A DNA stretch of 64,000 nt, from NCBI RefSeq assembly GCF_016863295.1, contig NZ_BOOP01000042.1, forward strand, positions 1-64,000. Reading direction: 5' to 3'. Position 1 is the stretch's first letter; each line of letters begins with the position of its first letter. Under the pieces are notes generated by a model. It saw nothing but the letters and a program-made list of their open reading frames with translations, searched no databases and was not told where the DNA came from. Position numbers and translations under genes: made by a program. The stretch comes from Planotetraspora phitsanulokensis (GTDB lineage Bacteria > Actinomycetota > Actinomycetes > Streptosporangiales > Streptosporangiaceae). Below, piece after piece: positions 34,049 through 42,849 of the stretch.

Positions 34049-35448
34049 GGCTCGTGGTGGTGGGCAACGGGATGGCCGGGTCACGCCTCGTCAGCGAGGT
34101 GCGCTCGCGGAGCCGGGACGTCCGGATAGCGGTCTTCGGGGCGGAGGCGCGGCAGCCGTACAACCGGGTGCTGCTGTCCAACGTGCTGGCGGGCACCTCC
34201 ACCCCCGACCAGGCCCGCCTGGTGGACCCCGCCTGGTACGGCGAGCACGACGTGACCGCGCGCCTGGGGGTCCGGGTGACCGCGATCGACCGGGATCGCA
34301 AGGCGGTCCTCGCGTCCGACGGGACGCGTGAGCCGTACGACGTGCTGGTGCTGGCCACCGGCAGCGAGCCGGTGGTGCCGCCGATCCCCGGAGCGGAGCG
34401 CGCGATGCCGTTCCGGACCCTGGACGACTGCGATCGGATCAGGAACGCGGCGACGTCGGCGCGTGGCGTGGTGGTCGTCGGAGGCGGCCTGCTGGGCATC
34501 GAGGCGGCACGCGGACTCGCCGGGCGGGGCGTTGCGGTGACGCTGCTGCACCTGGGCGATCACCTGATGGAGCGGCAACTCGACGCGGAGGCGGGCCTGG
34601 TCCTGCGGCAGACCCTCGGGGCGCTCGGCGTCCGGGTGCGCACCGGAGTGACGGTGAGCGCCGTACACGAGCACCGGGTGGACCTGTCCACGGGCGAGTC
34701 GATGGACGCCGACCTGGTCGTCCTCGCGTGCGGCGTCCGGCCGGTGGTCGGCCTCGCCCGCGACGCCGGGCTGGAGGTGGACCGCGGCGTCGTCGTCGAC
34801 GACGAACTGCGCACGGACGATCCCGCGATCTTCGCGATCGGGGAGTGCGCCCAGCACGCCGGCATGGTCTACGGGCTCGTCTCGCCCGCCTGGGAGCAGG
34901 CGGCCGTCGCCGCCGACGTCATCACGGGGGCCGACCGGACCGCGCGCTACCGCGGATCTCGCATGGTGACGCGGCTCAAGGCCAGGAGCGTCGAACTGGC
35001 GGCGATGGGGGAGACCCACCTGACCGACGAGCAGGCGGAGATCGTCAGCTTCAGCCACCACAGAAACGGCACCTACCGCAAGCTCGTCATCCGGGACGGC
35101 CGGCTGGTCGGGGCGATCCTGCTGGGCGAGACGCCGGCCGTCGGCACGCTGACCCGGCTGTTCGACCGGGGAGGACCACTCCCCGCGGATCGGGCCGGGC
35201 TGTTGTTCCCCGGCGTCACAGCCGATGTCGCGGTGGCGCAGAGCCCGGTCAGGATGCCCGACTCGGCGCAGGTCTGCCACTGCAACAACGTGACGAAGGG
35301 CCAGATCAGGGCTTGCTGGGAGGCCGGCGCACGGGATCTGCCGGCCGTGACGGCCGCGACGGCGGCCACCACCGGATGCGGCGGCTGCCGTGACGCGGTG
35401 GAAGGAATCGTCGGGTGGTTGTCGGAGCAGGAAGGGGTAAGCGCATGA
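34045..35448 (+). CDS. FAD-dependent oxidoreductase with C-terminal BFD [2Fe-2S] domain
   Basis: This 467-aa protein probably feeds electrons to the nitrate reductase. It has an FAD/NAD-binding pyridine nucleotide-disulphide fold (VVVGNGMAGSRLV at the start, VVVVGGGLLGIEAARGL for NAD) and a C-terminal BFD-type iron-sulfur domain with CHCNNVTKG and CGGC. It looks like the first half of NirB and is a counterpart of the NasB/NasC electron-transfer subunits. Start GTG overlaps the reductase stop (GTGA); its own stop overlaps nirB (ATGA). Role inferred from domain content and position. Confidence 0.88.
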   Translation: MRLVVVGNGMAGSRLVSEVRSRSRDVRIAVFGAEARQPYNRVLLSNVLAGTSTPDQARLVDPAWYGEHDVTARLGVRVTAIDRDRKAVLASDGTREPYDVLVLATGSEPVVPPIPGAERAMPFRTLDDCDRIRNAATSARGVVVVGGGLLGIEAARGLAGRGVAVTLLHLGDHLMERQLDAEAGLVLRQTLGALGVRVRTGVTVSAVHEHRVDLSTGESMDADLVVLACGVRPVVGLARDAGLEVDRGVVVDDELRTDDPAIFAIGECAQHAGMVYGLVSPAWEQAAVAADVITGADRTARYRGSRMVTRLKARSVELAAMGETHLTDEQAEIVSFSHHRNGTYRKLVIRDGRLVGAILLGETPAVGTLTRLFDRGGPLPADRAGLLFPGVTADVAVAQSPVRMPDSAQVCHCNNVTKGQIRACWEAGARDLPAVTAATAATTGCGGCRDAVEGIVGWLSEQEGVSA

Positions 35449-37913
35449 CCTCCGCACCCGGGACCCGGGTCGTCGTCGTGGGATGCGGGCCCACCGCGCA
35501 CCGGCTGGTCGAAACCCTCGTCGCCCGCGGATTCCCCGGGCCGATCACCGTCTTCGGGGAGGAGCCGCGGCCGGCGTACGACCGGGTCGCGCTCACCTCG
35601 TACCTCCAGGGCAGGAGCGCCGAGGACCTCACCTATCCCGTCCCCGACGGCGTCACGCTCCAGCTGGGCAGCAGGGTGACCGGCATCGACCGGGACGGCC
35701 TCACCGTCGTCACGGACACGGGACAGGCCGAGCCGTACGACGTCCTGGTGCTCGCCACCGGATCGGCGCCGTTCGTGCCGCCCGTGCCGGGGCGCGACCT
35801 GCCGGGTTGCTTCGTGTACCGGACGCTCGACGACCTGGACGCGATCAGGGATGCGGCGCGGGAGGCCACCTCCGGGGTGGTCGTCGGGGGAGGGCTGCTC
35901 GGCCTGGAGGCCGCGGACGCCCTGCGCGGGCTCGGGCTGCGCACCCACATCGTCGAGATGAGCGACCGGCTGATGCCCCGGCAGGTCGACGCGGGCGGCG
36001 GCGCCGTGCTCCGCGGCCACGTCGAGGCGCTGGGCCTGGCCGTCCACGCGGGCAGCGGGGTGCGGGCGATCGAGCCGGGCCCGGACGGCAGGGCCGCGCG
36101 GCTGGTGCCGCCGCAGGGCGACGCGATCGAGGCCGAGGTCGTGGTGTTCTCCGCGGGAATCCGGCCTCGCGACGAGCTGGCCCGCTCGTGCCGGCTGGAC
36201 GTCGGCGAGCGCGGCGGCATCGTCGTCGACGCGGGGATGCGGACCTCCGACGAGCACATCTACGCGATCGGCGAGTGCGCGCTCGCGGGCGGGGCCGTGT
36301 ACGGCCTGGCCGGGCCGTGCTTCACCCAGGCCGAGGTCGCCGCCGACCGGATCATGGGCGGGACGGCGTCGTTCGAGGGCGCGGACATGTCCACGAAGCT
36401 CAAGCTGCTCGGCGTCGAGGTGGCCCAGTTCGGGGAGATGTCCGGGGCGCTCGACGTGACCTACCTCGACCCCGTCGCGGGCGTCTACAAGAAGCTGTTC
36501 GTCAGCGACGACGCCAAGACGCTGCTCGGCGGCATCTGCGTGGGCGACGCGGCGCCGTACGACACGTTGCGGCCGTTCGTCGGCAGGGCGCTGCCCGGGT
36601 CCCCGAGCGACCTGCTCTTCGCTGGCGCCGGCGCGTCCGTCGAGCTGCCGGACGACGCGCAGGTCTGCTCCTGCAACAACGTCAGCAAGGGCAAGGTCCG
36701 CACCGCCATCGCGGAGGCCGGGCTGACCGACGTTCAGGGCGTCAAGGACTGCACGCGCGCCGGGACCACCTGCGGCAGCTGCGTGCCGATGCTCAGGCGC
36801 ATCCTCGCCGAGTCCGGAGTCGACGTCGGGAAGGGACTGTGCGAGCACTTCGCCCTCAGCCGGGCGGAGCTGTTCGACATCGTCCTCGTCCGCGGGATCA
36901 CCACGTTCTCCCAGCTCGTCGCCGAACACGGCACGGGACGCGGCTGCGACGTCTGCAAACCCGTCGTCGCCTCGATCCTGGCGTCGCTCGGCAACGGCCA
37001 CATCCTCGACGGCGAGCAGGCGGCGCTGCAGGACACCAACGACCACTTCCTGGCCAACATCCAGAAGAACGGCACCTACTCGGTCGTCCCGCGCGTCCCC
37101 GGCGGGGAGATCACGCCGGACAAGCTCATCGTCATCGGCGAGGTGGCCCGCGACTTCGGGCTCTACACGAAGATCACCGGGGGCCAGCGCATCGATCTGC
37201 TGGGCGCCCGCGTCGAGCAGCTGCCGGGCATCTGGGCGCGGCTCGTGGCGGCCGGGTTCGAGTCCGGCCACGCGTACGGCAAGGCGCTGCGCACCGTGAA
37301 GTCCTGCGTCGGCTCCACCTGGTGCAGGTACGGCGTGCAGGACTCGGCGGGCCTGGCGGTGGCCCTGGAACTGCGCTACCGCGGCCTGCGCTCCCCGCAC
37401 AAGCTCAAGGCCGCCGTCTCCGGCTGCGCCCGCGAGTGCGCGGAGGCGCGGTCGAAGGACTTCGGGATCATCGCGACGGAGCGGGGCTGGAACCTCTACG
37501 TGGGCGGCAACGGCGGGTTCACGCCCCGGCACGCCGACCTGCTCGTCGCGGACCTGCCCGCCGACGACCTGGTCCGGGTCATCGACAGGTTCCTGATGTT
37601 CTACATCCGCACGGCCGACCGGCTCCAGCGGACGTCGGCGTGGATCGAGGGGCTCGAAGGCGGCCTCGACTACCTCAGGGCGGTCGTCCTGGACGACTCC
37701 CTCGGCATCTGCGCGGACCTCGAGGCCCAGATGGAGCGGCACGTCGAGTCCTACGTCGACGAGTGGCGCGCCGCCATCGAGGACCCCGACAAGCTCCGCC
37801 GTTTCGTCAGCTTCGTGAACGCCCCCGGCATCCCCGACCCCACGATCGTGTTCGAGACCGAGCGTGACCAGATCCGGCCGGTGCCGGTCGTCCTGGAGGG
37901 AGTACGCGCATGA
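35445..37913 (+). CDS. nirB: Nitrite reductase large subunit NirB
   Basis: NirB is the 822-aa siroheme/[4Fe-4S] subunit of NAD(P)H-dependent assimilatory nitrite reductase, making ammonium. Domains in order: FAD/NAD-binding, two BFD-like [2Fe-2S] regions (CSCNNVSKGKV with CGSC; GCDVCKPVV), ferredoxin-like half-domain, then the siroheme domain with TVKSCVGSTWCRYG and SGCARECAEA giving the four cluster cysteines, and NLYVGGNGG. The start at 35445 has GGAAGGGG. It is coupled to the genes on both sides by 4-nt overlaps. Confidence 0.95.
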   Translation: MTSAPGTRVVVVGCGPTAHRLVETLVARGFPGPITVFGEEPRPAYDRVALTSYLQGRSAEDLTYPVPDGVTLQLGSRVTGIDRDGLTVVTDTGQAEPYDVLVLATGSAPFVPPVPGRDLPGCFVYRTLDDLDAIRDAAREATSGVVVGGGLLGLEAADALRGLGLRTHIVEMSDRLMPRQVDAGGGAVLRGHVEALGLAVHAGSGVRAIEPGPDGRAARLVPPQGDAIEAEVVVFSAGIRPRDELARSCRLDVGERGGIVVDAGMRTSDEHIYAIGECALAGGAVYGLAGPCFTQAEVAADRIMGGTASFEGADMSTKLKLLGVEVAQFGEMSGALDVTYLDPVAGVYKKLFVSDDAKTLLGGICVGDAAPYDTLRPFVGRALPGSPSDLLFAGAGASVELPDDAQVCSCNNVSKGKVRTAIAEAGLTDVQGVKDCTRAGTTCGSCVPMLRRILAESGVDVGKGLCEHFALSRAELFDIVLVRGITTFSQLVAEHGTGRGCDVCKPVVASILASLGNGHILDGEQAALQDTNDHFLANIQKNGTYSVVPRVPGGEITPDKLIVIGEVARDFGLYTKITGGQRIDLLGARVEQLPGIWARLVAAGFESGHAYGKALRTVKSCVGSTWCRYGVQDSAGLAVALELRYRGLRSPHKLKAAVSGCARECAEARSKDFGIIATERGWNLYVGGNGGFTPRHADLLVADLPADDLVRVIDRFLMFYIRTADRLQRTSAWIEGLEGGLDYLRAVVLDDSLGICADLEAQMERHVESYVDEWRAAIEDPDKLRRFVSFVNAPGIPDPTIVFETERDQIRPVPVVLEGVRA

Positions 37914-38272
37914 CCTCGCTCGCCGTGACGCACGCGCCGGCCGAGGCCGGCACGTGGACGCGGGTCTGCCGCCACGCCGACCTCATCGCCGAACGCGGTG
38001 TGGCGGCCCTGATCGGCCCGCACCAGGTGGCGGTCTTCCTGACGTTCGACGGAGGGCTGTACGCGCTCGGGAACCGGGACCCCTACAGCGGGACCCACGT
38101 GATGTCCCGGGGGATCGTCGGCACCAGGAACGGCGAGCCCTGCGTGGCGTCGCCCATGCACAAGCAGGTCTTCTCCCTCGTCACGGGTGCCTGCGTGGAC
38201 GACCCCTCCGTCGTCGTCCCGACCTATCCGATTCGCGTCAACGACGAAACCGTGGAGGTGAGCGTGGCATGA
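37910..38272 (+). CDS. nirD: Nitrite reductase small subunit NirD
   Basis: NirD is the 120-aa partner of NirB with a Rieske-like fold. It keeps the fold sequence (VAVFLTFDGGLYALGNRDPYSG, VASPMHKQVFSL) but lacks the Cys-His pairs of a true Rieske cluster, as usual for NirD. It starts within the last codons of nirB (ATGA) and overlaps the HemD-like gene likewise. Confidence 0.94.
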   Translation: MTSLAVTHAPAEAGTWTRVCRHADLIAERGVAALIGPHQVAVFLTFDGGLYALGNRDPYSGTHVMSRGIVGTRNGEPCVASPMHKQVFSLVTGACVDDPSVVVPTYPIRVNDETVEVSVA

Positions 38273-39432
38273 CCGCGCTTTTGGACGATCCCCTGGTCGC
38301 ACCGGAGACGGCGCCCGACGCGCTGGCCGGGTTCACCATCGGGGTGACCGCGACGCGGCGTCGCGAGGAGTTCTCCGCGCTGCTGGAGCGCCGCGGCGCC
38401 CGAGTGGTCCAGGCCCCCGCCATCCGCCTGGTGCCCCTGGCCGAGGACACCGGCCTGCTCGCCGCCACCCGGGCCTGCCTGGAGGCTCCGATCGACTACG
38501 TGGTGATCACCACGGGTGTGGGCTTCCGCGGGTGGATGGCCGCGACCGAAGGGTGGGGGCTGTCCGCCGACATCGCCCTTCACTTCGAGGCCGCCCGGCT
38601 GCTTCCCCGGGGGCCCAAGGCGCTCGGGGCGGTCCGCGCGGCCGGGCTGACCGACTTCTGGACGCCCGCCACGGAGTCGTGTGAGGAGGTGAAGGACTAC
38701 CTCCTGGCCCAGGACCTCCGCGGCCGCCGCATCGCCGTGCAGCTGCACGGCGAGCCGCTGACCGGGTTCGTCGCCGCGCTGCGCGAGGCCGGCGCCGAGG
38801 TCATCGAGGTGCCCGTCTACCGATGGCTGCCCTACCGCGACACCTCGCCTCTGCGCCGCCTGGTGAGCCAGACGGTGACGGGCTCGGTGGACGCAGTGGC
38901 GTTCACCAGTGCCCCCGCGGTGATCGCGATGCTGAACGCCGCCCGTGCCGAGGGCCTGGAGGATGCGCTGATCGCGGCCTTCAACACGCACGTGGTCGCC
39001 GCCTGCGTGGGCTCGGTCACCTCCGCCCCACTGGAGGCCCGCGGCGTCCGGGTCGTCCAGCCGGAACGGCCCAGGCTCGGCGCGCTCGCGCGCACCCTCG
39101 CCCGTCACCTGCCCGTGAGCGGCGTCACGCGGATCGTCGCGGGCGGCCACGATCTGGAGATCCGCGGGCACGCGGTGGTCGTCGACGGCGAGCTCAAGCC
39201 GCTGCCTCCAGCGCCGATGTCGGTGCTCAAGCGGCTCGCCGAACGACCGGGCCACGTGGTCGCACGCGCGGAACTGCGCGTGGTCCTGCCCGGTGGCCCG
39301 TCGAGAGACTCGGCCGAGCACGCGGTCGAGATGGCGATCACCCGCCTGCGCCGGGCGCTCGGCCCCTCCGGCATCGTGGAGACGGTGGTCAAGCGGGGCT
39401 ACCGCCTGGCCGTCGCGCGGGACGAACGATGA
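38269..39432 (+). CDS. Uroporphyrinogen-III synthase-like protein fused to a winged-helix DNA-binding domain
   Basis: This 387-aa two-domain protein has an N-terminal HemD-like region (about residues 20-270; IGVTATRRREEFSALLERRGA, VITTGVGFRGW, VAFTSAPAVIAML) followed by an OmpR/PhoB-type winged helix (residues about 295-385; PMSVLKRLAERPGHVVARAEL, AEHAVEMAITRLRRALG, VVKRGYRLA). The M. tuberculosis relative Rv0260c, as I recall, lies in a similar setting with cbiX and nitrate genes. It may make siroheme precursor, sense it, or regulate the operon. It is co-translated with nirD and the chelatase gene. Whether the HemD part is catalytic cannot be decided from sequence. Confidence 0.85.
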   Translation: MTALLDDPLVAPETAPDALAGFTIGVTATRRREEFSALLERRGARVVQAPAIRLVPLAEDTGLLAATRACLEAPIDYVVITTGVGFRGWMAATEGWGLSADIALHFEAARLLPRGPKALGAVRAAGLTDFWTPATESCEEVKDYLLAQDLRGRRIAVQLHGEPLTGFVAALREAGAEVIEVPVYRWLPYRDTSPLRRLVSQTVTGSVDAVAFTSAPAVIAMLNAARAEGLEDALIAAFNTHVVAACVGSVTSAPLEARGVRVVQPERPRLGALARTLARHLPVSGVTRIVAGGHDLEIRGHAVVVDGELKPLPPAPMSVLKRLAERPGHVVARAELRVVLPGGPSRDSAEHAVEMAITRLRRALGPSGIVETVVKRGYRLAVARDER

Positions 39433-40220
39433 CGACCACCCTCGTCCTCGCTGCGCACGGGGCCCGCGGCGAGGAGTGGGGGGCCGTCATGCGCGACCTC
39501 GCGGAGCTGGTGCGGCGCGCCCGCCCCGGGCGGCCGGTGGAGCTCGGCTTCCTGGAGCTCAGCTCGCCCGCCCTCACCGACGTGCTGGCCGCAGTCCCCG
39601 GGCCCGTGGTGGTCGTCCCGCTGCTGCTCGCCGGGGGCTACCACGTGCACATCGACCTGCCGTCCGTGATCGCGCGGACCCGCCCGGACGCGCGGGTCAC
39701 CGGGCAGCTCGGGCCGCACCCGCTGCTGACCGCGGTGCTCGCCCGGCGGCTTGTGGCCGCGGGTCTCCGGTCGTGCGACGCCGTAGTCCTCGGGGCGGCA
39801 GGCTCGTCGGACCCCGCCGCCCTCGAGGACGTCCGGGCCGCCGCGCGGCTGCTGTCCGTACGGCTCTCGCGCCCGGTGACGGCCGCCTTCGCCTCGGCGG
39901 GGAGCCCCACGGTGTCCCAGGCGCTGGACCGGATCAGGTCCGGGCCCGCCCCCCGTGCCGTGATCGCGTCCTACCTGCTCGCCCCGGGGCTCTTCCACGA
40001 GCGCCTGATCGCTTCGGGGGCCGACGCGGTCAGCGCCCCCATCGGCGCCGACGAGGACGTGGCCGCGCTGGTGTGGCGGAGGTTCGACGAGGCCGTCGCC
40101 GCCGGGCGCTCCACGTCGCCGCGCCGGACGGTCCAGGCCCCATCCGTGCCGAGCCTGTCCCTGATCGCGGATTCCCCGTCGCCGGGCGGATCACGCGTCA
40201 CGGGCGCATCTGACGCGTGA
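39429..40220 (+). CDS. Sirohydrochlorin chelatase-like protein (CbiX family)
   Basis: This 263-aa protein carries two chelatase half-domains, as in long CbiX/SirB proteins. LVLAAHGARG near the N-terminus holds the metal-binding His; PLLLAGGYHVHIDLP holds the second His pair, and IASYLLAPGLFHERL is the C-terminal counterpart. It probably inserts iron into sirohydrochlorin to give the siroheme of NirB. It is the last gene of the overlapped block; its final codons form the terminator stem. Confidence 0.88.
   Translation: MTTTLVLAAHGARGEEWGAVMRDLAELVRRARPGRPVELGFLELSSPALTDVLAAVPGPVVVVPLLLAGGYHVHIDLPSVIARTRPDARVTGQLGPHPLLTAVLARRLVAAGLRSCDAVVLGAAGSSDPAALEDVRAAARLLSVRLSRPVTAAFASAGSPTVSQALDRIRSGPAPRAVIASYLLAPGLFHERLIASGADAVSAPIGADEDVAALVWRRFDEAVAAGRSTSPRRTVQAPSVPSLSLIADSPSPGGSRVTGASDA
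40191..40220. terminator. Hairpin at the end of the nitrite/siroheme operon
   Basis: TCACGCGTCA and TGACGCGTGA form a perfect 10-bp stem with a 10-nt loop. The right arm includes the stop codon of the chelatase gene. Confidence 0.6.
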
Positions 40221-40345
40221 CGGCCGGGTCGTCAGGGACCTGAACCGCACCCGATCGGTCGTGATCCGCAGGGAGTTGCCTCTTCCTGTGGCGTCGCGCT
40301 CGAGGTCGTCACGGCAGAGCAGGCCGGCCGACGTGGTGACTGGCT

Positions 40346-40393
40346 CCCCTTGGCAAGCAGGAAGTCAGGGGTTCGAATCCCCTGGGCTCCACC
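40346..40393 (+). other. 3' half of a tRNA or tmRNA gene (possible attachment-site remnant)
   Basis: The T arm is intact: AGGGG-TTCGAAT-CCCCT at 40367-40383, followed by a 7-nt acceptor strand GGGCTCC, discriminator A (40391) and CC. No matching 5' half (acceptor strand, D arm, anticodon stem) occurs at the expected distance upstream, so the gene is incomplete. Integrating elements recreate exactly such 3' ends at attachment sites. The acceptor sequence could derive from a tRNA or from tmRNA. Confidence 0.6.
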
Positions 40394-40440
40394 CGGAAGG
40401 CGTACCCGAACGCGGTCCGAGACGCAGGGGCAGGCGCACG

Positions 40441-41193
40441 TCAGACGTCGCCAATCCGCGCATGTTCGGCGGATGCATCGCCGCCTGCTGCGGACGGGCT
40501 TGCCAGGTCGCTTGGTGTGCTGTGGGCGCCGAGTTGGGCTTCGAGGCCGTCGAGGATGGCTTGGAGGCCGAACTGGAAGGTGTTGTCGGGGGTCGCGGCG
40601 TAGTCGGTGGCGGCTGTGTCGAGGCGGGCGCGCAGCCGTGGGAACTGCGCCGCGATCTCGTGAGCCTTTGCCATGCTTTCGTGCATCAGCGCCTCGGCGT
40701 TGCCGCCGTCGCGGCCGAGCTTCTTGGTGAACGAGGCGGCTGCGGCCGGGACGAGGGCGTTGCCGAGTACAAAGGTGAAGACGGTGGCTGCCGCCTGATC
40801 GGCCTGCGCACCGGTGAATCCGGCCGCCTCGTAGACGGCGTAGCCGTGGTCGTCGTGGCGGGCCTTGCCGGGGCCGAAGATCATGTACGAGCCGAAGGCC
40901 TGCACCAGCCAGGAGTGGCGGGTGAGCATCGCGTGCAGGTCGGTGGCCATCTGCGTGGCGGCTGTCCGCCAGTCCATCGTGGCCAGGTCGGGTAGCGCGA
41001 TCTGGTGCCATACCTCGTCGCCGGCGAGGGTGATGAGGTTGTCCTTGCTGCCCACGTGCCAATAGACGGCGGTGGCCGCAGAGCCCAGCCGCTTGCCCAG
41101 CGCGCGCATGTTCAGGCCTTCCAGGCCTTCGTCGTCCAGCAGGTCGATGGCTGCCTTGACGATCTGTTCGCGGGTCAGCGTGTCACGCGGCAT
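40441..41193 (-). CDS. TetR-family transcriptional regulator
   Basis: This 250-aa repressor has an N-terminal helix-turn-helix (TREQIVKAAIDLLDDEGLEGLNMRALGKRLG, with SAATAVYWHVGSKDNLI) and a C-terminal ligand domain resembling the TetR_C/tetracycline-repressor class. The ATG at 41193 was preferred over a GTG at 41211. It is divergent from a serine hydrolase gene, and the 120-nt spacer carries three copies of a 17-bp palindromic site, so it probably represses the hydrolase and itself. It lies directly after the tRNA remnant. Confidence 0.88.
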   Translation of the reverse strand: MPRDTLTREQIVKAAIDLLDDEGLEGLNMRALGKRLGSAATAVYWHVGSKDNLITLAGDEVWHQIALPDLATMDWRTAATQMATDLHAMLTRHSWLVQAFGSYMIFGPGKARHDDHGYAVYEAAGFTGAQADQAAATVFTFVLGNALVPAAAASFTKKLGRDGGNAEALMHESMAKAHEIAAQFPRLRARLDTAATDYAATPDNTFQFGLQAILDGLEAQLGAHSTPSDLASPSAAGGDASAEHARIGDV

Positions 41194-41221
41194 CCGCCCA
41201 CCATATGCCACCCGACTCGTT

Positions 41222-41238
41222 TTTGCACAATGTTCAAG
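41222..41238. promoter_or_regulatory. TetR operator copy 1
   Basis: TTTGCACAATGTTCAAG matches the 17-bp pattern CTTGMACNNNGTKCAAG at most positions. It is nearest to the TetR gene, about 30 nt before its start, where it could block TetR transcription. Confidence 0.6.
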
Positions 41239-41244
41239 AAGCCA

Positions 41245-41261
41245 CTTGCACAGCGTTCAAG
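41245..41261. promoter_or_regulatory. TetR operator copy 2
   Basis: CTTGCACAGCGTTCAAG is in the same orientation as copy 1. It overlaps the -35 hexamer (41246-41251) of the hydrolase promoter. Confidence 0.65.
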
Positions 41262-41274
41262 TATGAACTAGCGT
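41246..41274 (+). promoter_or_regulatory. Promoter of the serine hydrolase gene
   Basis: TTGCAC (41246-41251) and TAGCGT (41269-41274) are separated by the ideal 17 nt. The predicted transcription start (about 41281) falls inside operator copy 3, so repressor binding to copies 2 and 3 would cover the whole promoter. Confidence 0.65.
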
Positions 41275-41278
41275 CCTA

Positions 41279-41295
41279 CTTGAACGCAGTGCAAG
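41279..41295. promoter_or_regulatory. TetR operator copy 3 (inverted)
   Basis: CTTGAACGCAGTGCAAG is the reverse complement of the copy 2 pattern and lies over the predicted start site of the hydrolase mRNA. Confidence 0.65.
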
Positions 41296-41313
41296 TCGCT
41301 GAACGGAGATGAG

Positions 41314-42693
41314 ATGTCACAGAACACGCTGGCGCAGTTCGTCGACACGACGGCCACCAAGTTCGGTGTTCCCGGCGTCGCCGTCGGGGTGTGGGTGGGC
41401 GGGCGGGAGTTGTACGCATGTCACGGCGTGACGAGCGTCGAGAACCCGCTGCCCGTCGACGCCGACACAATGTTCGTGCTGGGCTCGGTCACGAAGTCCT
41501 TCACCGCGACCGCGCTGATGCGCCTGGTCGCCGAGGGGCGGGTCGAACTGGACGCGCCGGTCAGCCGGTATGTCCCGGAGCTCGTGCTGCCGGACGAGCG
41601 GGCCGCGGCGGAGATCACCGTGTTGCAACTGCTCAACCACACCGCGGGGCTGGACTGGAGGATGAGCGCCGAGACCGGCGAGGGGGACGACGCCCTGGCC
41701 GCGTATGTGGCGCAGATGGCTGAGTCGGAGCTCATCGCGCCGCCCGGTGCCCGGGCCTCCTACAGCCAGGTGGGGTACAACCTCGCCGGGAGGATCATCG
41801 AAAAGGTCACGGGTCTGACCTATGAGCAGGCCGTCGCCTCGCTCCTGTTTGAGCCGCTGGGGCTGTCGCACAGTTCCTTCGCAACCAACGACGTCATGAC
41901 CCGGCGGTTCGCGGTGGGGCACAACCTCGGCGAGGACGGAACGCCGGCCGTCGCCCGGCAATGGAAGGACACCCGCGCCAACAACCCCGGCGGTGGCGGC
42001 GCGTCCTCGGTGGTGGACCAGCTTCGATGGGCCCGGTTCCATCTCGGTGACGGTCGCGCGGAGGACGGTGCCCAGGTGCTGCCCGCCGAGGTGCTGCAGC
42101 AGATGAAGGAGCAGACGGTCGAACTGCGGGGCAGCACGCTCGGCGACGCCTTCGGCATCTGCTGGTTCCTGCGCGACGTGGACGGCGTTCGCACCGTCGG
42201 GCACGGCGGATCGGCCAACGGCCAGTTCGCCGAGCTTCTCATCGTGCCCGAACGGGACTTCGCCGTCGTCGCGCTGTCCAACGCGGGCCCAGACGGAGGC
42301 CTCGCCTTCAACCAGGCCGTCGTCCGCTGGGCGCTCGAGCACTACCTGGGGGTGGTCGAGCGGGACCCGGAGCCGCTTCCCTTTGACGAGGCCCGGGCCC
42401 GGGAGGTTGTCGGAAGCTACGACAACGACTTGATGACGCTCATCATCGCCACGAATGGGACCGGATTGACGATCGAATGCAGGATCAAACCGGAAATCCG
42501 CGCGGCCACGGACACCGAACTTCCCCCGGATCTCCCGCCGGCCGATCTCGGCCTGCTGGCCGGCGACGAATACATCGTCACCGAGGGCGGTCTGAAAGGT
42601 CAGCGCGGCTTCTTCACCCGCGACGACGGCACGGTCGTCGGAGGAGGACTCGCCGGCCGGTTGTTCAAGCGCGCCCCGGCGGCCTCCGAATAG
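41314..42693 (+). CDS. Serine hydrolase of the beta-lactamase/penicillin-binding family
   Basis: This 459-aa cytoplasmic-looking enzyme has the class C beta-lactamase/DD-peptidase fold. The SxxK motif is Ser58-Val-Thr-Lys61, the second motif around Tyr150 reads YSQ instead of YSN, and the third is HGG in VGHGGSANG. A small C-terminal beta-barrel (about residues 360-450) resembles DUF3471-type domains. No signal peptide is present, so it is probably an esterase or peptidase for small molecules and not a wall enzyme. GGAG precedes the ATG. It is controlled by the divergent TetR through three operators. Confidence 0.88.
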   Translation: MSQNTLAQFVDTTATKFGVPGVAVGVWVGGRELYACHGVTSVENPLPVDADTMFVLGSVTKSFTATALMRLVAEGRVELDAPVSRYVPELVLPDERAAAEITVLQLLNHTAGLDWRMSAETGEGDDALAAYVAQMAESELIAPPGARASYSQVGYNLAGRIIEKVTGLTYEQAVASLLFEPLGLSHSSFATNDVMTRRFAVGHNLGEDGTPAVARQWKDTRANNPGGGGASSVVDQLRWARFHLGDGRAEDGAQVLPAEVLQQMKEQTVELRGSTLGDAFGICWFLRDVDGVRTVGHGGSANGQFAELLIVPERDFAVVALSNAGPDGGLAFNQAVVRWALEHYLGVVERDPEPLPFDEARAREVVGSYDNDLMTLIIATNGTGLTIECRIKPEIRAATDTELPPDLPPADLGLLAGDEYIVTEGGLKGQRGFFTRDDGTVVGGGLAGRLFKRAPAASE

Positions 42694-42810
42694 CAGCGGT
42701 CGCGGTCGGTGCCGGGCCGTACCCGCCTGGCACTGTCCGGCGGGTGCGACCCGGCGACCAGCCACTCACACCCGACTGACGTGCCGTTCGCGCGCGCGAG
42801 CCGCAGGTCG

Positions 42811-42839
42811 AGGCCGGTTCCGATCATCGGAACCGGCCT
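42811..42839. terminator. Perfect hairpin terminator in the 42.7-43.1 kb spacer
   Basis: AGGCCGGTTCCGAT and its exact complement flank a single base (effective loop GATCATC), followed by CTCTGTAG. It lies 117 nt after the hydrolase gene and can end transcription from both sides. Confidence 0.75.
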
Positions 42840-42849
42840 CTGTAGTTCT

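Noticed and set aside
40319-40393. Complete tRNA gene
   Set aside because: No 5' acceptor strand pairing with GGGCTCC, no D arm and no anticodon stem lie at the expected distances; only the 3' half is supported.
40232-40440. Peptide reading GGAQGIRTPDFLLAKG on the minus strand
   Set aside because: This is the translation of the reverse complement of the tRNA-like T arm and acceptor sequence, a well-known kind of spurious protein in annotations.
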